A DNA stretch of 64,000 bases, from the NCBI GenBank assembly GCA_016932385.1, contig JAFGCY010000004.1, forward strand, positions 45,724 through 109,723, read 5' to 3'. This document shows, piece by piece, positions 8,448 to 17,538 of the stretch (position 1 is its first letter; each line of letters begins with the position of its first letter). Source of the DNA: a bacterium (GTDB taxonomy: Bacteria; 4484-113; JAFGCY01). A model generated the notes under the pieces. The model had not been told where the DNA came from, did not search any database, and saw only the letters and a list, made by a program, of their open reading frames with translations. The position numbers and the translations under genes are program-made.

Positions 8448-8472
8448 CATGCGGGCGAGGGTGCCCGTGCTC
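8448..8472. repeat. Right member of inverted pair flanking the RAYT gene (REP-like)
   Basis: Reverse complement of 7778-7802 with two mismatches over 25 bp. It begins with CATGCGGGCGAGGG and overlaps the region just upstream of the RAYT promoter. Confidence 0.7.
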
Positions 8473-8493
8473 TTTCCGCGCTACTTGGGGCTA

Positions 8494-8516
8494 ATCTGCG
8501 CTAAACCGGCGCAGAT
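8494..8516. repeat. Perfect 8-bp inverted repeat upstream of groESL promoter
   Basis: ATCTGCGC-TAAACCG-GCGCAGAT, ending 4 bp before the TTGACA -35 element. It could be an additional operator or just an intergenic hairpin; no poly-T tract follows on either strand. Confidence 0.5.
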
Positions 8517-8520
8517 CCAC

Positions 8521-8548
8521 TTGACAGCGGCGGTGCTCTCGATATAAT
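8521..8548 (+). promoter_or_regulatory. groESL promoter, consensus sigma70
   Basis: TTGACA (8521-8526) and TATAAT (8543-8548) with a 16-bp spacer. This is the best -35/-10 pair in the window. The start point should fall at about 8555, at the beginning of the CIRCE operator. Confidence 0.88.
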
Positions 8549-8554
8549 TTCTCG

Positions 8555-8581
8555 TTAGCAGTCTTTGGGCGAGACTGCTAG
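8555..8581 (+). promoter_or_regulatory. CIRCE operator for HrcA repressor
   Basis: TTAGCAGTC-N9-GACTGCTAG. The consensus is TTAGCACTC-N9-GAGTGCTAA. The spacer is exactly 9 and the half-sites are symmetric. Relative to consensus, position 7 is changed from C to G together with its partner, so the dyad is kept. The last base is G instead of A. Position at the start of the groESL transcript is standard for HrcA control. hrcA itself is not in the window. Confidence 0.88.
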
Positions 8582-8720
8582 CAGACCAAAATAATGTCTG
8601 CTGGGCGGGGTAATTACCTCCGCGGGGCGAAGGCAAACCTTCCATTCTGCGAGCTTTGCCGTTGTCCCGGGCTCGCCCAGAGCGGGAAAAAACTAGATCA
8701 CGACGTTGGAGGATCGAAGT
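8581..8720 (+). promoter_or_regulatory. groESL 5' leader with hairpins
   Basis: The untranslated leader of about 165 nt holds GCAGAC-N9-GTCTGC (8581-8601) directly after CIRCE, then a GCGGGGTAATTACCTCCGC dyad. The GGAGG ribosome-binding site follows near 8709. No known riboswitch is recognised. An mRNA-level temperature response is possible but speculative. Confidence 0.45.
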
Positions 8721-9026
8721 ATGGCAAAGGCGAAAGCAAGTTTCGCGTACCGTCCGGCCCCCGGGCGGTTGATCGTCAAGTCGCTCGAAACGACCGAGAA
8801 GACGGAGAGCGGCCTCTACCTGCCCGAGAGCGCCAAGGAGCGCCCGCAGTTGGGCAAGGTCGTCGCCTACACGGTGTCGCGCCGCGACGACGGCAAGAGC
8901 AATGAGCCGTTGTGCGAGATCGGCGATACGATCTTCCACAGCAAGTACGGTGGTACCGAAGTCAAGATCGACGGCGACGAGTACCTGATCCTGCGCGAGG
9001 ACGACATTCTCGCGGTCCAGGCCTAA
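8721..9026 (+). CDS. groES: Co-chaperonin GroES (Hsp10)
   Basis: A 101-residue lid of the GroEL chaperonin. Recognisable segments are [11 protein letters not shown] near the start, the mobile loop [22 protein letters not shown] that contacts Gro[28 protein letters not shown], and the terminal DDILAVQA. Standard GroES is about 95-100 residues. The ORF can be opened at TTG 8706, but ATG 8721 sits 7-8 nt after GGAGG and matches the family N-terminus. groEL begins 29 bp downstream, so the two are cotranscribed under the CIRCE-controlled promoter. Confidence 0.96.
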   Translation: MAKAKASFAYRPAPGRLIVKSLETTEKTESGLYLPESAKERPQLGKVVAYTVSRRDDGKSNEPLCEIGDTIFHSKYGGTEVKIDGDEYLILREDDILAVQA

Positions 9027-9046
9027 CCCAACTCAGAAGGATATAG

Positions 9047-10714
<1,668 letters not shown>

Positions 10715-10741
10715 TCCACCGGCCAACCAAGCAGTTAACCA

Positions 10742-10768
10742 GGGGCGGAGCTACTCCGCCCCTTTTTT
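10742..10768 (+). terminator. groESL rho-independent terminator
   Basis: The hairpin GGGGCGGAG-CTA-CTCCGCCCC is followed by TTTTTT. Confidence 0.92.
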
Positions 10769-10809
10769 CCGCCGGGATTGTCCCCTTGTTTTACGCCGTA
10801 AGTGTTGTA

Positions 10810-10837
10810 TTCAAAGGATTCGACTAGCTGTTACAAT
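10810..10837 (+). promoter_or_regulatory. Promoter for candidate ncRNA
   Basis: TTCAAA at 10810-10815 and TACAAT at 10832-10837 with a 16-bp spacer, about 40 bp after the groEL terminator. The predicted start is near 10844. Confidence 0.5.
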
Positions 10838-10843
10838 CCCCTG

Positions 10844-11124
10844 GAGAGTTCAAACCGGGGACGAAAATGCACCTGCGGAAAACCTTGATGGCAGTTCCGA
10901 TATCAAAGCTGAATACGTCGTTTGTAGCTTGCGGTGGCCAGGAGTTATCCCCTCCTGGGACTTCACCGGAGGCGCTGTTCCCGAAGCAACGGCTGACCGC
11001 GACCTGCTGCTAAATCAGGGTTCCGTTACCTTGGCCAGGCACCTGGTGCCTAGCCAACTAGGTTGAGTTCAGAAACCCCACCGCGAACTCAACCGCGGGG
11101 CGGAGTTACTCCGCCCCTTTTTTT
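10844..11124 (+). ncRNA. Candidate structured ncRNA, about 280 nt, unassigned family
   Basis: The interval lies between a promoter and a strong terminator and lacks a convincing ORF. It shows several pairings: GAGTTC at 10846-10851 can close on GAACTC at 11085-11090, with GGGG/CCCC just inside; CCAGGAG-N8-CTCCTGG near 10940; a long stem around AGGCACC/GGTGCCT near 11040; and GGTTGAGTTC/GAACTCAACC just before the terminator, which competes with the 5'-3' closing stem. I found no tmRNA, RNase P, SRP or clear 6S signature. A 48-codon ORF from ATG 10867 is an alternative reading, but it has no protein-like features. Confidence 0.45.
11097..11124 (+). terminator. Rho-independent terminator of the ncRNA
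   Basis: GGGGCGGAG-TTA-CTCCGCCCC followed by TTTTTTT. The stem is identical to that of the groEL terminator 350 bp upstream, differing only in one loop base. Confidence 0.9.
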
Positions 11125-11264
11125 CGCTAGGTTCCAACAGGATTCGAGAATCAACTTGTCTTGAATTATTGATATTCAATATGGTTTCGCAATACATGCT
11201 TATATTCTTATAATAATCAAGTTCTATGTTATAATATAATCATCACTGTTTAGAGGTATGAAAC

Positions 11265-11588
11265 ATGACCGCACTGGGTGGGCTGATTGGCTTTATCGTA
11301 CATGCTCTACTGATCTGGTGGGGCGCCAAGATCGCCAAGATCGAGCAGGCCAGCTTCATCATGAGCCTGGTGGTGGCGCTGGCCAGTTACGTCGTGATGC
11401 TGGTACTGACCTTGTTGCTGTTCCCGCTGTGGTTCGTGCCGGTGCTCAATTCGCTGTTATCGGCGGCGGTACTGCTCGTGGGCACGTCGGTGGCGGCTAA
11501 GTTCCTGTTCAACTGCAAGTGGGAGCCGGCCTGGACGATCGCTTTCGTCGTGGCGGTGGTCAACCTGATCCTGGGGCTGATATTTTAG
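11265..11588 (+). CDS. Small multi-helix membrane protein
   Basis: A 107-residue, almost entirely hydrophobic protein with about four membrane helices (residues 5-22, 29-52, 56-75, 86-106) and only short polar turns. The upstream region (11160-11255) is markedly AT-rich and holds a TATAAT pair near 11231-11241 and an imperfect dyad TTGAAT-ATTCAA at about 11163. An overlapping frame from 11258 is a shadow. I recognise no family. It stands alone between the ncRNA terminator and the purine repeat at 11651. Confidence 0.65.
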   Translation: MTALGGLIGFIVHALLIWWGAKIAKIEQASFIMSLVVALASYVVMLVLTLLLFPLWFVPVLNSLLSAAVLLVGTSVAAKFLFNCKWEPAWTIAFVVAVVNLILGLIF

Positions 11589-11650
11589 GTGGAGCCAGCT
11601 TATTGCTTGCTGCGTAAGCGCAGATCAGGGGTTCTTTGCCTTGGCTAACA

Positions 11651-11718
11651 AGTTAAAGTGGAAAGTAAAAAGTCAAAGGGCTTCTATTCACTTTCCACTT
11701 TTGCTTTCTACTTTCACT
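11651..11718. repeat. Purine/pyrimidine inverted repeat
   Basis: The left arm 11651-11680 (AGTTAAAGTGGAAAGTAAAA then AGTCAAAGGG) faces the right arm 11688-11718 (CACTTTCCACTTTTGCTTTC then TACTTTCACT), with a very short loop. It is the same composition class as 5224-5384 and 41679-41776. Confidence 0.65.
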
Positions 11719-11797
11719 GACCAAGCGGCTGGTGCCGGTTTGTAGCAGCTGCCGTCTTAAAACGGTAGACTTAGATATCGCTTTTTGGGGTGGACAA

Positions 11798-12031
11798 GTG
11801 TTTTTCGGAATAATCGGCTTGCTGATCTGGGCAGCGGAGGTGCTGGTCGGCGCCGGTCTGGTCGTGGGCTGCATTCGCGGCCTGCTGACCCAGGCCGATG
11901 TGTATGACGTGTACTCTTCGCGCTGGATGAATTCGGTCCAGGTGCTGGGGATCTTCCTGGGCCTGCTGCTGTTGGGACATGCCTTCGGCCTGATCCGCAT
12001 TCCCCTGCCGGGGCCGCTCTGCGGCGGTTGA
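11798..12031 (+). CDS. Small membrane protein, unknown function
   Basis: A 77-residue protein from GTG 11798, with GGGGTGG about 6 nt upstream. Helices are at about residues 2-28 (FFGIIGLLIWAAEVLVGAG) and 46-62 (VLGIFLGLLLLGHAFGL). A longer frame opens at 11732, but its extra 22 residues include a Cys pair and lie upstream of a plausible -10 (TAGATA, near 11770), so the shorter form is preferred with modest certainty. No family recognised. Confidence 0.5.
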   Translation: MFFGIIGLLIWAAEVLVGAGLVVGCIRGLLTQADVYDVYSSRWMNSVQVLGIFLGLLLLGHAFGLIRIPLPGPLCGG

Positions 12032-12076
12032 TGAATCCCGCGTCCCGGGTTGGACGACAACCAGTATGATTAGCTC

Positions 12077-12328
12077 ATGATTTCCGTGCTTGGTGCGTTT
12101 GACGGTCTACTCATGAGCCTGATGTATCTGGCGATCACCTCCGGGTTTGCCTTGCTCATCCTCGGGTGGAAGCAGGCCGCCGGCCGTGCCGCCGAAACCG
12201 ACCAGCAGGCCGCCCGTAATCTCAAAGCGGTGGGAGCCTTCAACATCGTGATGGGTTCGATCCTCCTGATCGCCGGCCTGTGGCTGCTGTTGGAACCGCC
12301 CGACTGGTGGGCGGGCCCGCGTTATTAA
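12077..12328 (+). CDS. Small two-helix membrane protein
   Basis: An 83-residue protein with helices at about residues 8-30 (GLLMSLMYLAITSGFALLIL) and 52-70 (AVGAFNIVMGSILLIAGLWLLL), joined by a polar segment (AAGRAAETDQQAARNLK). TATGAT at 12065-12070 is 6 nt before ATG with no Shine-Dalgarno: probable leaderless mRNA. Its stop overlaps the convergent sugar-transferase stop by 4 bp. The function is unknown. Confidence 0.65.
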   Translation: MISVLGAFDGLLMSLMYLAITSGFALLILGWKQAAGRAAETDQQAARNLKAVGAFNIVMGSILLIAGLWLLLEPPDWWAGPRY

Positions 12329-13626
12329 TACGCGCCTTTGCGGCTGAGCACGGCGGGAATGGTGCGGAGCAGGATCAGCAGGTCCAGTCCCAGTGACCAG
12401 TTGTTGATGTAGTACAGGTCGAAGTCCACGCGCTCCTGATACGTTGTATCGCTACGCCCGCTGACCTGCCAGAGCCCGGTCAGGCCCGGCGGGACGGTTA
12501 GCAAGAGCCGTCCCCAGGGGCCGTATTTGGCGACCTCGTCCTCGACGATCGGCCGCGGGCCGACCAGGCTCAGATCGCCCTTGAGGATGTTGATCAGCTG
12601 CGGCAGCTCGTCCAGGCTCAGCTTGCGCAGCAGCCGGCCGAAGGCCGTGATCCGCGGGTCGTTTTTCAGCTTGTACTTGTCGTCGAACTCCGCCAGGTCC
12701 ACCGAGATCTTGTGCGCGTCCTTGACCATCGAGCGGAACTTGAGCAGGCGGAAGGTGCGGCCGAACAGCCCCAGCCGCTTGTGGCTGAAGAACACGGGAC
12801 CGGGCATCGTCAGGCCGATGCCCAGCAGGCAGACCAGCCAGAACGGCGAGGTCAGCGCGAACAGCACCAGCGCGCCGATGATGTCGACCGCGCGCTTGAT
12901 GCGGCGCATCACCGCCAGGTCGGCGCTGCTCTTCACCGCCAGGGTCGGGATGCCCTCCATCGTCGCGACGCTGACGCCGGCGGTGCTGATCGCGTCGCCC
13001 GCCGGCAGGATGTAGACGTCCAGCGCCGACGGGTTCTCGGGCAGGGCCAGCAGGAGCGCCTGGGCCTGGGCGTCGTCGCAGAACACTACGTCGATGTCCG
13101 CCGGGTTGAAAGCCGCGGCGTGGTCAAAGGCGCCCGCCAGGTCGAAGCGCGTCGAGCTGGCCGCCAGCTTGCGCCGCAGGTAGTCGGCCACCGGCGAGTT
13201 GCCGATCACCGCCGCGCGCGGGCGGCGGAGCAGGAAGCAGCGGGCCAGCCAGCGGTAGCCGGCCAGCCAGAACCAGGCCAGCGCGATGCCGATCAACAGC
13301 GCCAGCCGGCTGTCGGGCAGGCCGCGCACGGCGAACGTCAGGATGATCGTCGCCACCAGGCCCTCGGCCACGGCGTGCGTCAGCGCGCCCAGCTCGGCGC
13401 CGAACGCCTGCTTGAGCCGCGCGTAGTACAGGCCGTGGAGCGCGATGATCAACAGCCAGAGCGGCAGTGACAGCGCGGTCAGCACCAGCCAGTCGTTCAG
13501 GGGGATCGCGCCGAGGGGCGCGCCGATCCAGCCGCTGGTAAAGCGGATGCCATAGGCGGCCAGGAAAGCGATCTCGATGATCAGCCCGTCGACAACCAAA
13601 TACCACCAGGAAACCCCGCGAACCAT
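12325..13626 (-). CDS. Polyprenyl-phosphate sugar-1-phosphate transferase (WbaP/WcaJ type)
   Basis: Starts assembly of an exopolysaccharide or O-antigen repeat by loading a sugar phosphate on undecaprenyl phosphate at the inner membrane. It is 433 residues, with about four N-terminal membrane helices, a central Rossmann-like CoA-binding-type domain (AVIGNSPVADYLRRKL), another helix near residue 245 and the C-terminal PGT domain. PGT motifs are FFSHKRLGLFGRTFRLLKFRSM, KNDPRITAFGRLLRKLSLDELPQL, GDLSLVGPRP and PGLTGLWQVSGRS. The ORF extends to 13722, but TACAAT (13638-13633) lies 6 nt before ATG 13626, marking a leaderless start. No other glycan genes are nearby. Confidence 0.93.
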   Translation of the reverse strand: MVRGVSWWYLVVDGLIIEIAFLAAYGIRFTSGWIGAPLGAIPLNDWLVLTALSLPLWLLIIALHGLYYARLKQAFGAELGALTHAVAEGLVATIILTFAVRGLPDSRLALLIGIALAWFWLAGYRWLARCFLLRRPRAAVIGNSPVADYLRRKLAASSTRFDLAGAFDHAAAFNPADIDVVFCDDAQAQALLLALPENPSALDVYILPAGDAISTAGVSVATMEGIPTLAVKSSADLAVMRRIKRAVDIIGALVLFALTSPFWLVCLLGIGLTMPGPVFFSHKRLGLFGRTFRLLKFRSMVKDAHKISVDLAEFDDKYKLKNDPRITAFGRLLRKLSLDELPQLINILKGDLSLVGPRPIVEDEVAKYGPWGRLLLTVPPGLTGLWQVSGRSDTTYQERVDFDLYYINNWSLGLDLLILLRTIPAVLSRKGAY

Positions 13627-13686
13627 GAGCTTATTGTAGCGAACCGCGCGCCCGCGGCGACAGCCGTCCGGCCGTCTCAACTGCTT

Positions 13687-13695
13687 TGCTATAAT
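13687..13695 (+). promoter_or_regulatory. Extended -10 promoter of the sdh operon
   Basis: TG-C-TATAAT, about 50 bp before the sdhC start, with no good -35 element. It is arranged back to back with the leaderless promoter of the sugar transferase at 13633-13638. Confidence 0.6.
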
Positions 13696-13746
13696 GAGCG
13701 ACGCGGGGCACGGCGCCCGCATTGCTTAGTTAGGTGAGGAGAGGTT

Positions 13747-14454
13747 ATGGGCGATTTCTACAGAACCAACTACTTCTTCATCCGGCGGCTGCACAGCTTG
13801 CTCGGGATCATTCCGGTGGGTGCGTTCTTCTTGGTGCACATGTTCTTGAACAGCCGCGCCATGCAGTCGCAGGAGGCCTACCAGTGGGTGCCGAACACGC
13901 TGGGCCAGGTACCGTACATCTGGGCGATCGAGATTCTCTTTATCTTGTTGCCGATCCTGTTCCACGGCATCCTGGGCCTGTTCATTATCTATTGGGGCGA
14001 CATCAACGCCCACAAGCCGGCGCTGAGTTGGTACGAAAACTGGGCCTACGTCTTCCAGCGCATCACCGGCCTGTTGGTGTTCATCTTGCTGATCTTCCAC
14101 CTGCTCCAGACCTACATGGTCAAGGTGGGCGCGGAACTCGCCGGCGGGCACTTCTGGATCTTCAACACGATGCAGGACCTGTTCGCCAACCCGGTCTGGA
14201 TCTGGGTCTACGCGATCTTCGTGTTGCTGGCGGCCTACCACTTCGGCAACGGCATTTTCAACTTCCTCTACAAGTGGGGGATCACCAGCTCCAAGCTGAG
14301 CCAGCGCTGGGCGATCGCCGGCGGGCTGGCGATCGCGCTGCTTGGGGTCGTGCTGGGCTTCTCCTCACTGTGGGGACTGGCCTTCTCCGACCACGCCCAG
14401 GTGGCGCAAGACACTACGAGCACCACGTTTACCTCGGAATCTCAGCATCACTAG
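13747..14454 (+). CDS. sdhC: Succinate dehydrogenase/fumarate reductase cytochrome b subunit
   Basis: The membrane anchor of complex II. At 235 residues with five helices and one polypeptide, it is of the Bacillus/epsilonproteobacterial (type B) kind. Candidate axial ligands for two b-hemes are His31 (LVHMFL), His73 (LFHGIL), His118 (IFHLLQ) and His165 (AAYHFGNG), matching the four-His pattern of di-heme anchors that use menaquinone. A good GAGGAGAGG ribosome-binding site precedes ATG 13747. sdhA follows after 72 bp. Confidence 0.93.
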   Translation: MGDFYRTNYFFIRRLHSLLGIIPVGAFFLVHMFLNSRAMQSQEAYQWVPNTLGQVPYIWAIEILFILLPILFHGILGLFIIYWGDINAHKPALSWYENWAYVFQRITGLLVFILLIFHLLQTYMVKVGAELAGGHFWIFNTMQDLFANPVWIWVYAIFVLLAAYHFGNGIFNFLYKWGITSSKLSQRWAIAGGLAIALLGVVLGFSSLWGLAFSDHAQVAQDTTSTTFTSESQHH

Positions 14455-14526
14455 CCGGCCCGCCCCCGGGTGTCCGGCCGGACCTTGAACCGAGCATACG
14501 CACGCAAGCATTGAAAGGATGATGAC

Positions 14527-16383
14527 ATGGCAGAAAAGCGAATCATAATCGTCGGCGGCGGATTGGCCGGGCTGATGACGGCGGTCACGGCCTGCGAGCA
14601 GGGCGCCAGCGTGGACCTGATCAGCTACGTCGCGGTGCGCCGCAGCCACAGCGTCTGCGCCCAGGGCGGCATCAACGGCGCCGTCAACACGATGGGCGAG
14701 GGTGACAGCCCGGAGTTCCATTTCGACGACACCGTTTACGGCGGCGACTTCCTCGCCAACCAGCCGATGGTGCGCGACATGTGCTACGACGCGCCGAAGA
14801 TGATCTACCTGCTCGACCGGATGGGGGTGACCTTCAACCGCACCGCCGAGGGCCTGTTGGACTTCCGCCGCTTCGGCGGCACGCTGTTCAACCGCACCGC
14901 CTTCGCCGGCGCGACCACCGGCCAGCAGCTGATCTACGCGCTCGACGAGCAGGTCCGCCGCTACGAGTCGCTGGGCAAGGTGCGCAAGTTCGAGCACCAC
15001 TCGTTCCAGGGACTCGTGCTCGATGAAGCCGGCAACTGCCGCGGCATCACGCTGACCGACACGCAGACGATGCGGACCGAAGCGCTTCTCGCCGACGCGG
15101 TGGCGATGTGCACCGGCGGCATCGGCCTGCTTTACGCCAAGCACACCAACAGCGTTGTCTGCACCGCGTCCGCCGCCAGCCGCTGCTACCAGCAGGGCGT
15201 CTGGTACGCCAACGGCGAGTTCATCCAGATCCACCCGACGGCGATCCCCGGCACCGACAAGTGCCGCCTGATCAGCGAGAGCGTGCGCGGCGAGGGCGGG
15301 CGCGTCTGGGTGCCCAAGGACCCGGCCGACCAGCGCCAGGGCGTGGACATCCCGCCCGAGGAGCGCTGGTACTTCCTGGAGGAGCGCTATCCCGCCTACG
15401 GCAACCTGGTGCCGCGCGACATCGCCAGCCGCGAGCTGTTCGACGTCTGCGTCAACGAGAAGATGGGCGTCGGCGGCGGCTGGATGGTCTACCTCGACGT
15501 CAGCCACCTCGACGACAACTTCCTCAGGGCACGGCTGGGCGGCGTGCTGGAGATCTACGAGAAGTTCATGGGCGAGGACCCCTACCACCAACCGATGAAG
15601 GTCTTCCCGGCGATGCACTACACGATGGGCGGGCTGTACATCGGCTACGGCAAGGAGACGAACAAACAGGGCGAGCTGCCCGCGGGCTGGGACCAGTACA
15701 AGCACATGAGCAACATCCCCGGCCTGTTCGTCGGCGGCGAGGCGGACTTCCAGTACCACGGCGCCAACCGGCTGGGAGCCAACAGCCTGCTGTCCTGCCT
15801 CTGGGCCGGGCGCGTGATCGGCCCCGAGGCCGTCAAGTACCTGGAAAACACCAAGCTGCCCGACCTGCCGGAAGCCACGGCGGCCAAGTTCGTCAAGGAG
15901 CAGGACCAGGCCTTCGATTCCGTGCGCGCGATGAACGGCAAGGTCAACCCGCACCAGCTGCAGCAGGAGCTGGTCGACAACATGACGCTGTACTGCAGCG
16001 TAGTGCGCAAGAACGACGAGTTGACCAAGCTCGACGCGCTGATCGACGACCTGTTGGACCGCTGGGGCAACTGCGAGTTGTCCGACAAGGCGGTCAACGC
16101 CAACCAGGAGATGATCTTCATCCGCGAGTTGAAGGACCGGCTGCTGTTGGCCAAGGTGATCGTCCAGGGCGCGCTCAACCGCAACGAAAGCCGCGGCGCG
16201 CATTTCAAGCCGGACTATCCCGAGCGCAACGATGCGGATTGGCTGAAGAGCACGATCGCCCAGTTCGACGGCGACCGCAGCCCGATCTTCAGTTTCGAGG
16301 ACGTGGATTATTCGCTGATCAAGCCGCGGCTCAGAAGTTACAAGACGGCCAGCCACGGCGGCCAGGAAGCCCAGGAGCAGTAA
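14527..16383 (+). CDS. sdhA: Succinate dehydrogenase/fumarate reductase flavoprotein subunit
   Basis: Oxidises succinate, or reduces fumarate, with covalently bound FAD. It is 618 residues, close to type B SdhA/FrdA. The dinucleotide fold is IIIVGGGLAGLMTA (residues 6-19). His41 in RRSHSVCAQGGING is the expected covalent FAD attachment site. Active-site segments include HPTAIPG, RDIASRELF, MHYTMGGL and the FAD-binding GGEADFQYHGANRLGANSLL near residue 405. The C-terminal LKSTIAQFDGD segment is normal. The gene is complete, but it is followed by a foreign-looking cassette instead of sdhB. Confidence 0.97.
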   Translation: MAEKRIIIVGGGLAGLMTAVTACEQGASVDLISYVAVRRSHSVCAQGGINGAVNTMGEGDSPEFHFDDTVYGGDFLANQPMVRDMCYDAPKMIYLLDRMGVTFNRTAEGLLDFRRFGGTLFNRTAFAGATTGQQLIYALDEQVRRYESLGKVRKFEHHSFQGLVLDEAGNCRGITLTDTQTMRTEALLADAVAMCTGGIGLLYAKHTNSVVCTASAASRCYQQGVWYANGEFIQIHPTAIPGTDKCRLISESVRGEGGRVWVPKDPADQRQGVDIPPEERWYFLEERYPAYGNLVPRDIASRELFDVCVNEKMGVGGGWMVYLDVSHLDDNFLRARLGGVLEIYEKFMGEDPYHQPMKVFPAMHYTMGGLYIGYGKETNKQGELPAGWDQYKHMSNIPGLFVGGEADFQYHGANRLGANSLLSCLWAGRVIGPEAVKYLENTKLPDLPEATAAKFVKEQDQAFDSVRAMNGKVNPHQLQQELVDNMTLYCSVVRKNDELTKLDALIDDLLDRWGNCELSDKAVNANQEMIFIRELKDRLLLAKVIVQGALNRNESRGAHFKPDYPERNDADWLKSTIAQFDGDRSPIFSFEDVDYSLIKPRLRSYKTASHGGQEAQEQ

Positions 16384-16386
16384 GGA

Positions 16387-17538
16387 ATGGATGCTGACGA
16401 AAAACCTTCTGTGCTAGAGCAAGAAGTAGCACAACGAGCAGGTGAGATTTATACCGACTCCTATCCGATCTCTATAGGAGAGGTAATCAGCATCTATAAA
16501 GATGAAGAATTGGAAATTCACCCCAGTTTCCAGCGCTTCTTTCGCTGGGATGCTGAGCAAAAGTCTAAGTTCATTGAATCTCTCTTATTAGGAATACCTA
16601 TACCTCCGATTTTTGTATCTCAGCAACAAAGCGGAGTATGGGATGTTGTTGATGGTGTGCAGCGGCTTTCGACGATATTTGAATTCGTCGGAATTCTAAA
16701 AGACGAAAACGGTCAACTCAAACCACCATTAGTATTACTGCCGACTAGGTACTTACCGAACTTGGGCGGAGTAATTTGGGAAACTCAAGAGAATGATGAG
16801 CATACGACAGCTCTACCGTCAGGATTAAGGATCGATTTCAAGAGGAAGAAGCTGGATTTTAATATCATAAAGAAAGAAAGTGATCAAGCAGCTAAGTACG
16901 ATCTATTTCAAAGAATTAACAGCCTAGGTTCGAGGTTGTCCGACCAAGAAATTCGTAATTGCCTGTTAATCATGGTGAACAAAGACTTTTATGAATGGTT
17001 TGCGACCCTGGCAGAAAATGATTATTTCAAGCAGTGTACTGCCATCTTGAATGACAGACTGACTCAAGAAAGATTTGATATGGACCTTGCTGCTCGTTTC
17101 ATAGCGTTTAGTATCGTAGACTTCAATACTCTGACCGGCAGCTTCGATGTAAACGACACTGTATCTGATACTATGACCGACCTAGCATCTACTCCAAAAG
17201 AGTGGGATTCAGCGCGAGCTGTTTTTGAGAAGTGCTTCCAAATAATACACGACGCAGATCCAGAATATAATTTCCGACGATACGAGCAAGAAAAAGATCG
17301 CTATGTTGGTCCACTACTAGTTTCCGCATATGAGTGCGTGGCTATTGGACTGGCAAGAGCTCTATCTGTTAATCCACAGCTTAGCAGAGATATAATAATA
17401 GAGAGGATTCGATCCTTAGTTAAACAAATGTGGGATGCTGCGGATTTCCGAGATAATATTGGTGCAGGAGTGAGGGCTTCAACTAGAATCCCACGTATTA
17501 CAGAATTTGGGAAGAACCACATACTAAATGAAAATTAG
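16387..17538 (+). CDS. DUF262 (ParB/GmrSD-like nuclease fold) protein
   Basis: A 383-residue protein starting 3 bp after the sdhA stop. The DUF262 signature is visible: PSFQRFFRWD (46-55), where the family has a P-x-x-Q-R-x-y-x-W pattern, IPIPPIFV (70-77) and DVVDGVQRLSTI (86-97), a variant of the nucleotide-binding DGQQRLTT motif, then FQRINSLGSRLSDQEIRN. This fold occurs in type IV restriction (GmrS) and other defence proteins, where it binds NTP and may nick DNA. The gene is visibly AT-richer than its neighbours and uses AGA, ATA and AGG codons freely. Here the second Q of DGQQR is Val. The next gene overlaps by 11 nt. Confidence 0.85.
   Translation: MDADEKPSVLEQEVAQRAGEIYTDSYPISIGEVISIYKDEELEIHPSFQRFFRWDAEQKSKFIESLLLGIPIPPIFVSQQQSGVWDVVDGVQRLSTIFEFVGILKDENGQLKPPLVLLPTRYLPNLGGVIWETQENDEHTTALPSGLRIDFKRKKLDFNIIKKESDQAAKYDLFQRINSLGSRLSDQEIRNCLLIMVNKDFYEWFATLAENDYFKQCTAILNDRLTQERFDMDLAARFIAFSIVDFNTLTGSFDVNDTVSDTMTDLASTPKEWDSARAVFEKCFQIIHDADPEYNFRRYEQEKDRYVGPLLVSAYECVAIGLARALSVNPQLSRDIIIERIRSLVKQMWDAADFRDNIGAGVRASTRIPRITEFGKNHILNEN

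Noticed and set aside
10867..11013. 48-codon ORF inside the candidate ncRNA
   Set aside because: Its start has a GGGGA nearby, but the peptide has no hydrophobic, charged or motif pattern, and the interval is better explained by RNA pairing.
10844..11124. tmRNA, SRP RNA, RNase P RNA or 6S RNA
   Set aside because: Lacks the tmRNA tag and T-arm, the SRP GGAAGGAAGCAG-type loop and RNase P P4 segments. 6S could not be shown by eye, so the family is left open.
14365..16356. A 663-codon minus-strand frame across sdhA
   Set aside because: It is antisense to an unmistakable sdhA. The translation is a Val/Leu/Ala/Arg/His-rich shadow caused by high GC at third positions, with no domain motif.
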